Below, piece by piece: positions 60,959 to 64,000 of a DNA stretch of 64,000 bases. The notes under the pieces were generated by a model that was given only the letters and a program-made list of their open reading frames with translations, was not told where the DNA came from and did no database searches. Numbering within the stretch: the first letter of the stretch is position 1; each line of letters opens with the position of its first letter. Source of the DNA: Brevibacterium sp. UCMA 11754 (GTDB taxonomy: Bacteria; Actinomycetota; Actinomycetes; Actinomycetales; Brevibacteriaceae); the NCBI RefSeq assembly GCF_021532275.1, contig NZ_JACBOT010000021.1, positions 1-64,000 of the forward strand, read 5' to 3'. Both the position numbers and the translations under genes were made by a program.

Positions 60959-62428
60959 TCAGTCCTCGAGTGCCTGTTCCTGACGTTCGGCGCGCAGCTC
61001 CGCGGTGCTGAAACGAGTGAAGAGCCGCGAGGAATCGCTGGACAGCGACAGCAGCACTGCGACCTGCATGGCGATCGTCGTCAGCGCGTACATGTTGGTC
61101 GCGAGGTCGCGGTCTCCCGTGAAGTAGTTCGTCATCGACACGATCACGGACACCGTGGAAAGAGTCAGGATCCACAGTCGAGCCCGATTGCTGCCGCGGA
61201 AAACGGAGATGCTCGCGATCACCTGCAGGCAGCCGATGAGGAGGCTGAGTCCGATGAGAACTCCTGCCACGATCTGTGTTGCGGTTTCATCGGCGAGAGT
61301 TTCGATGTCCTCGCTGTAGTCAACGACCTCGGTGCGCAGTCCATCCCAGTCGAGCACTGTGCCCAGCACATCCCACGCCTGAAAGATGAGCAGGACCAGG
61401 ACGAGGGCGGCACCGACGACCGTCTGCAGCGGCCGCTTGTGCCACAGTGTCTTCGTCACTTCTCTGACCGACCGAGCGTCGGAATAGATCTGAGTCGCAT
61501 CGAGGGCGAGTTCGAGTCGGTCAGGAGTATCTGTTTCGTCGGCGGCCACCTCGGTGACTTCGATGATCGGGAGATCCCCGTCCGTGATGATCGCGTCCCC
61601 ACCGCCGTTGCGTGAGTGATAACCAGTCGAGAAGTCCTGAATATGCTGGACGACGATCGCCTCATCGGCCGAAGCCACCGTGTCTACGATGTAGTCACGT
61701 TCAACATCGGTGTTCTCTTCGATCTTGTGGGTGAACTGCAGTGTGAACAGAGAGATCCCGACGCTCTTGTCATAGGTGCCCGCCGCCAACCAGTCCGCCT
61801 GATGCCCACCGGGCAGCATCCAGCCGGCGGGGCACTTCCAGAACCGCACATGGTGGCGCTGGCCGGGGTCGCCGTCGACCTCCTGCTGATAGGCGAAGTC
61901 CTGGCGCCTGCCGAACAGCAGCAGGGGCGACACCGGCGCCTTGGGATAGCTTCGCCGCGTCAGAGTGGACCTGATGATCTCCCAGGTTGAAGCTGGGGTG
62001 ATGCCATCGGCAAGAATCCAGCCCGCAGCCTTCATCGCGTGATGGATCTGCGTTTCATCACCGCGCCATGCGAGGTTGACCGGGTCACCGAGCAGTCCGT
62101 CCGAGGTCCGAGCCCGACCGATGAAATAGTTCGGGACGTAGATCTGAGAGAGGATGCGATGCAGCCGTGGAAGCGCCAGGTACGAGACCACTCCCCAGAA
62201 CACGAGGAGGGTCAGCACCTGCCACCACCCGAGCGAGAACCCCTCGAGCAGGATCAGCATCGCCAACCACGTTGACGAAGCACCCCCGAAGAGGAAGAAG
62301 AGGTAATCGAGAACCCCGGTGACGGTGAAACGGTGGCGCCGGAATGCGAACGGCTGCCTCTGTCGTCGCTGCAAAGAGGCATCCGAGCGGTCGGGCCCAG
62401 GTTCGGGCGTCGTTGTTCCGGAGGTCAT
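60959..62428 (-). CDS. LssY C-terminal domain membrane protein
   Basis: 489 residues. Two N-terminal membrane segments (LDYLFFLFGGASSTWLAMLILL, GWWQVLTLLVFWGVVSYLAL, about 40-85). A soluble region with DPVNLAWRGDETQIHHAMKAAGWI (about 114-137), RRSYPKAPVSPLLLFGRRQDFAYQQEV, HHVRFWKCP and KIEENTDVERDYIVDTV matches the LssY_C domain. Several C-terminal membrane segments follow: LQTVVGAALVLVLLIFQAWD, QIVAGVLIGLSLLIGCLQVIASI, LWILTLSTVSVIVSMTNYF, ALTTIAMQVAVLLSL. ATG 62428. LssY domains occur with lipid phosphatase-like proteins; the role of stand-alone forms is unknown. It is 9 bp downstream of the MerR-HEAT gene and probably co-transcribed. Confidence 0.8.
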   Translation of the reverse strand: MTSGTTTPEPGPDRSDASLQRRQRQPFAFRRHRFTVTGVLDYLFFLFGGASSTWLAMLILLEGFSLGWWQVLTLLVFWGVVSYLALPRLHRILSQIYVPNYFIGRARTSDGLLGDPVNLAWRGDETQIHHAMKAAGWILADGITPASTWEIIRSTLTRRSYPKAPVSPLLLFGRRQDFAYQQEVDGDPGQRHHVRFWKCPAGWMLPGGHQADWLAAGTYDKSVGISLFTLQFTHKIEENTDVERDYIVDTVASADEAIVVQHIQDFSTGYHSRNGGGDAIITDGDLPIIEVTEVAADETDTPDRLELALDATQIYSDARSVREVTKTLWHKRPLQTVVGAALVLVLLIFQAWDVLGTVLDWDGLRTEVVDYSEDIETLADETATQIVAGVLIGLSLLIGCLQVIASISVFRGSNRARLWILTLSTVSVIVSMTNYFTGDRDLATNMYALTTIAMQVAVLLSLSSDSSRLFTRFSTAELRAERQEQALED

Positions 62429-62437
62429 GGGACAAGT

Positions 62438-63493
62438 CTAATGATCGCGGCGGCGATTCAGGGTCGCAGTCGCCGTCGCCGCAACCTCAAGATTTTCGTC
62501 GGTGCTGAGTTCGGCAATGAAATCATCGACCTCGGCACCTGGAATCTCGATGAGGACCTGCAGCACCCGGAATCGCATAGTCGCCTCTGGCGACCGGGCA
62601 TGCCGACGCAGATCCGACATGATCCGCGTCGCGACCTCAGCACGCTCCCCTTCTTCCGGGGCGTCGTTGACGAAGGCGGCGAGTGCCTCGGCGGCCTCGA
62701 TGTCTTTGGGGCCCTCCATCGCGATTTCGAGCAGATCCGCGACTGCAGCGAGATCCCCCATCTGCCCCAGAATGAGTGCGGCGCCGCTGCGCACTTGAAA
62801 GTCAGTGTCGCCGAGGCCGGAGTGCAGTGCCTCGGTGATGGTCGCCTCAGCGACGGGCCCGAGCTCGTCCTTCGCTGTATTGCGACGAATCTCGTCGAGC
62901 GCCTGAAGCGCGTTGCGACGGACGTCGACGGAGAGGTCGTCCATTCCCTTCGCCAGATAGCGGACCGCTTCGGGCCCCGACTGGGCCAGGGCCCAGCGCA
63001 TGGCCCCGGCAGCGTTGAGCACTGGTTCGTTGAGAACGGCTGCCGACAGGGACTCCACGGGCACAGTTCCGTCGACGCCGCTTCCCAGTGCCGCCTTATG
63101 CCGCTGGATGACGTCGCCGGATTCCAGGGAGCGCAGGAGATCGATGGTCAGCAGCAGTGCCTCCCCATCGGCATGGTGGAGACGGTCGATGCGCTCGAGA
63201 TGGGAGAGCAGCTCCTGTTCGGCTGCGATGCGTCGCCTCGATGTCTCGACCAGCTCGCGAATCAGACGACTCGGATCGAATGCAGGATCATCGAGGAGAG
63301 TCCCGATCTCTGCCAACGACATTCCGAGCTTGCGCAGCCCTTCGATGTGGAAGATGCGTCCGATATCGGCTGCGGAATACTCCCGGTACCCGCTCGAGGT
63401 GCGCCCACTGGGATCGATGAGCCCCAAGGATTCATAGTGCCGCAGCATGCGGGCGCTCACGCCTGACCGTTTGGCCACCTCGCCGATCAGCAT
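62438..63493 (-). CDS. MerR-family regulator fused to HEAT-like repeats
   Basis: 351 residues from ATG 63493 (GGAGAGGGG upstream; GTG at 63499 also in frame). The N-terminal MerR HTH is complete: IGEVAKRSGVSARMLRHYESLGLI (2-25), GYREYSAADIGRIFHIEGLRKLGMSLAEI (about 35-63), then a coiled coil to ~110. The C-terminal ~230 residues are alpha-solenoid repeats: VDVRRNALQALDEIRRNT, QVRSGAALILGQMGDLAAVADLLEIA, IEAAEALAAFVNDA, RFRVLQVLIEI. No Cys-based metal site. A HEAT solenoid as effector part of a MerR protein points to binding of a protein or large ligand. A TATAGT element (about 63521) upstream is a likely promoter. Confidence 0.87.
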   Translation of the reverse strand: MLIGEVAKRSGVSARMLRHYESLGLIDPSGRTSSGYREYSAADIGRIFHIEGLRKLGMSLAEIGTLLDDPAFDPSRLIRELVETSRRRIAAEQELLSHLERIDRLHHADGEALLLTIDLLRSLESGDVIQRHKAALGSGVDGTVPVESLSAAVLNEPVLNAAGAMRWALAQSGPEAVRYLAKGMDDLSVDVRRNALQALDEIRRNTAKDELGPVAEATITEALHSGLGDTDFQVRSGAALILGQMGDLAAVADLLEIAMEGPKDIEAAEALAAFVNDAPEEGERAEVATRIMSDLRRHARSPEATMRFRVLQVLIEIPGAEVDDFIAELSTDENLEVAATATATLNRRRDH

Positions 63494-63499
63494 CAGCAC

Positions 63500-63655
63500 C
63501 CCTCTCCCGCCTCCACTATAGACAGGTCACGCTGCCGCGGATGCGCCATCAGCGCATCCAGTTCATGAGAAAGGAGCCCGAGGTGTCGCACGCAGCACTG
63601 CGCAAGCTTGCCCCGCCCGGCAGTGCCGCCTCGGTCGACCCTTCCCAAAATCGAC
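63500..63655. promoter_or_regulatory. Spacer with MerR promoter candidate
   Basis: 156 bp between the end of the HEAT-like gene and the MerR-HEAT gene, both on the minus strand. TATAGT (plus-strand ACTATA at about 63518-63523) is a plausible -10, about 25 nt before the start. GGATGCGCC/GGCGCATCC-like symmetry (GGATGCGCCATCAGCGCATCC, about 63539-63559) could be the operator. Confidence 0.45.
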
Positions 63656-64000
63656 CTATGCTGACGCCTCGGACCCCAGTGCGACCACGCGCTTGGCTTC
63701 ACCCAAGGCGTGAGCGAAGCCGGCGTCCGGGTCGGTGAACATGTCCCGAGTCGCCATGGCGTGTGTCCGCACTGTTTCTTCCTCTGCCTGCAGTCTTCCA
63801 TCGAGCACTGACACGAGATCCGCACCCAGAGAGACAATGGCTCGGCTGAGACTCTTCTGCGTCTCAATGTCACCCCTCCCAAGCTGTGTGACCAGGGACA
63901 ATGCCAACCGCTCTCGATCATCACCGGGGACAAGTGTCGCTGCAGCCCTCCATGCACTGCGGGCCACCTCGGTGTCGGCATGAGCGATCAGACTGTCTCC
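63656..64000 (-). CDS. 3' end of a HEAT/solenoid-type gene, cut by the window edge
   Basis: An open frame from the window edge to the stop at 63656 (about 114 residues visible). Helical repeats: VARSAWRAAATLVPGDDRERLALSLVTQLG, DIETQKSLSRAIVSLGADLVSVL, ETVRTHAMATRDMFTDPDAGFAHALGEAKRVVALG. The style resembles the solenoid part of the MerR-HEAT protein next to it. A start at GTG 63967 would leave 103 residues, but upstream codons (GDSLIAHADTE) remain open to the edge, so the gene probably begins outside the window and may be another MerR-HEAT paralogue. Confidence 0.6.
   Translation of the reverse strand, partial: GDSLIAHADTEVARSAWRAAATLVPGDDRERLALSLVTQLGRGDIETQKSLSRAIVSLGADLVSVLDGRLQAEEETVRTHAMATRDMFTDPDAGFAHALGEAKRVVALGSEASA

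Noticed and set aside
62333..63466. 377-codon plus-strand frame opposite the MerR-HEAT gene
   Set aside because: It is antisense to a clear MerR fusion and shows no domain.

Overview
This is a high-GC actinobacterial chromosome segment. Gene content points to Micrococcales, most probably Brevibacterium or a close relative: an oleA / fused oleBC / oleD hydrocarbon cluster, two Asp23/AmaP envelope-stress operons with an ECF sigma factor, a HAIR (HspR) box before clpB, a DUF5926 gene and an HTTM-DUF5819 pair. The genus is an inference. I see no tRNA, rRNA, CRISPR array, prophage or intact transposase.

Layout. 1-6909 is a giant inverted repeat: 1-3387 is an indel-ridden reverse complement of 3521-6909, around a 133-bp unique centre. 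The right arm carries an intact acyl-CoA dehydrogenase pair, with the 5' part of a divergent ATP-binding (probably LuxR/MalT-type) regulator at the centre. The left arm carries frameshifted copies of the same genes and is more likely an assembly or contig-end artefact than biology. 6765-10649 (minus) holds an SpoU-type methyltransferase, an ABC exporter with an unusual ATPase, and pyrE. 11006-15299 is an envelope-stress region: a GlsB-like membrane protein, an ECF sigma / Asp23 operon on the minus strand, and a five-gene Asp23-DUF2273-Asp23-DUF6286-AmaP operon on the plus strand. Two promoters here share an identical bipartite motif. 15594-24743 holds an SDR/thioesterase pair, xthA, a large LuxR-type regulator, a RelA/SpoT-domain protein, a DUF5926 protein, a glycosyltransferase and pheA.

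24971-31269 contains a flavoprotein dehydrogenase with an SDR, an NAD-dependent epimerase, an enoyl-CoA hydratase and a Na+/H+ antiporter. clpB follows with its HspR operator. 34158-44217 holds the HTTM/DUF5819 operon, a CaiB-type CoA transferase, agmatine deiminase, a YtxH-like protein, cardiolipin synthase, a Nudix hydrolase, a crotonase and an MFS transporter. 44392-50663 has a TM2 protein, a glutamate-synthase-like flavoprotein, a dienelactone hydrolase, an AbiEi/DUF559-like gene between two related hairpins, an SDR and a membrane protein. 50791-55558 is the ole operon for long-chain olefins. The end of the window holds a propionyl/acetyl-CoA synthetase, a divergent His-rich protein / MarR pair around a palindromic operator, a SRPBCC protein, an LssY_C membrane protein, a MerR-HEAT fusion and the 3' end of a second HEAT-like gene.

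Common themes are acyl-CoA and lipid metabolism (acyl-CoA dehydrogenases, crotonases, thioesterase, CaiB, acyl-CoA synthetase, ole, cls) and envelope or protein stress (Asp23/AmaP, GlsB, ECF, ClpB). A second recurring feature is short tandem duplications or hairpins that span stop codons, seen at seven genes.
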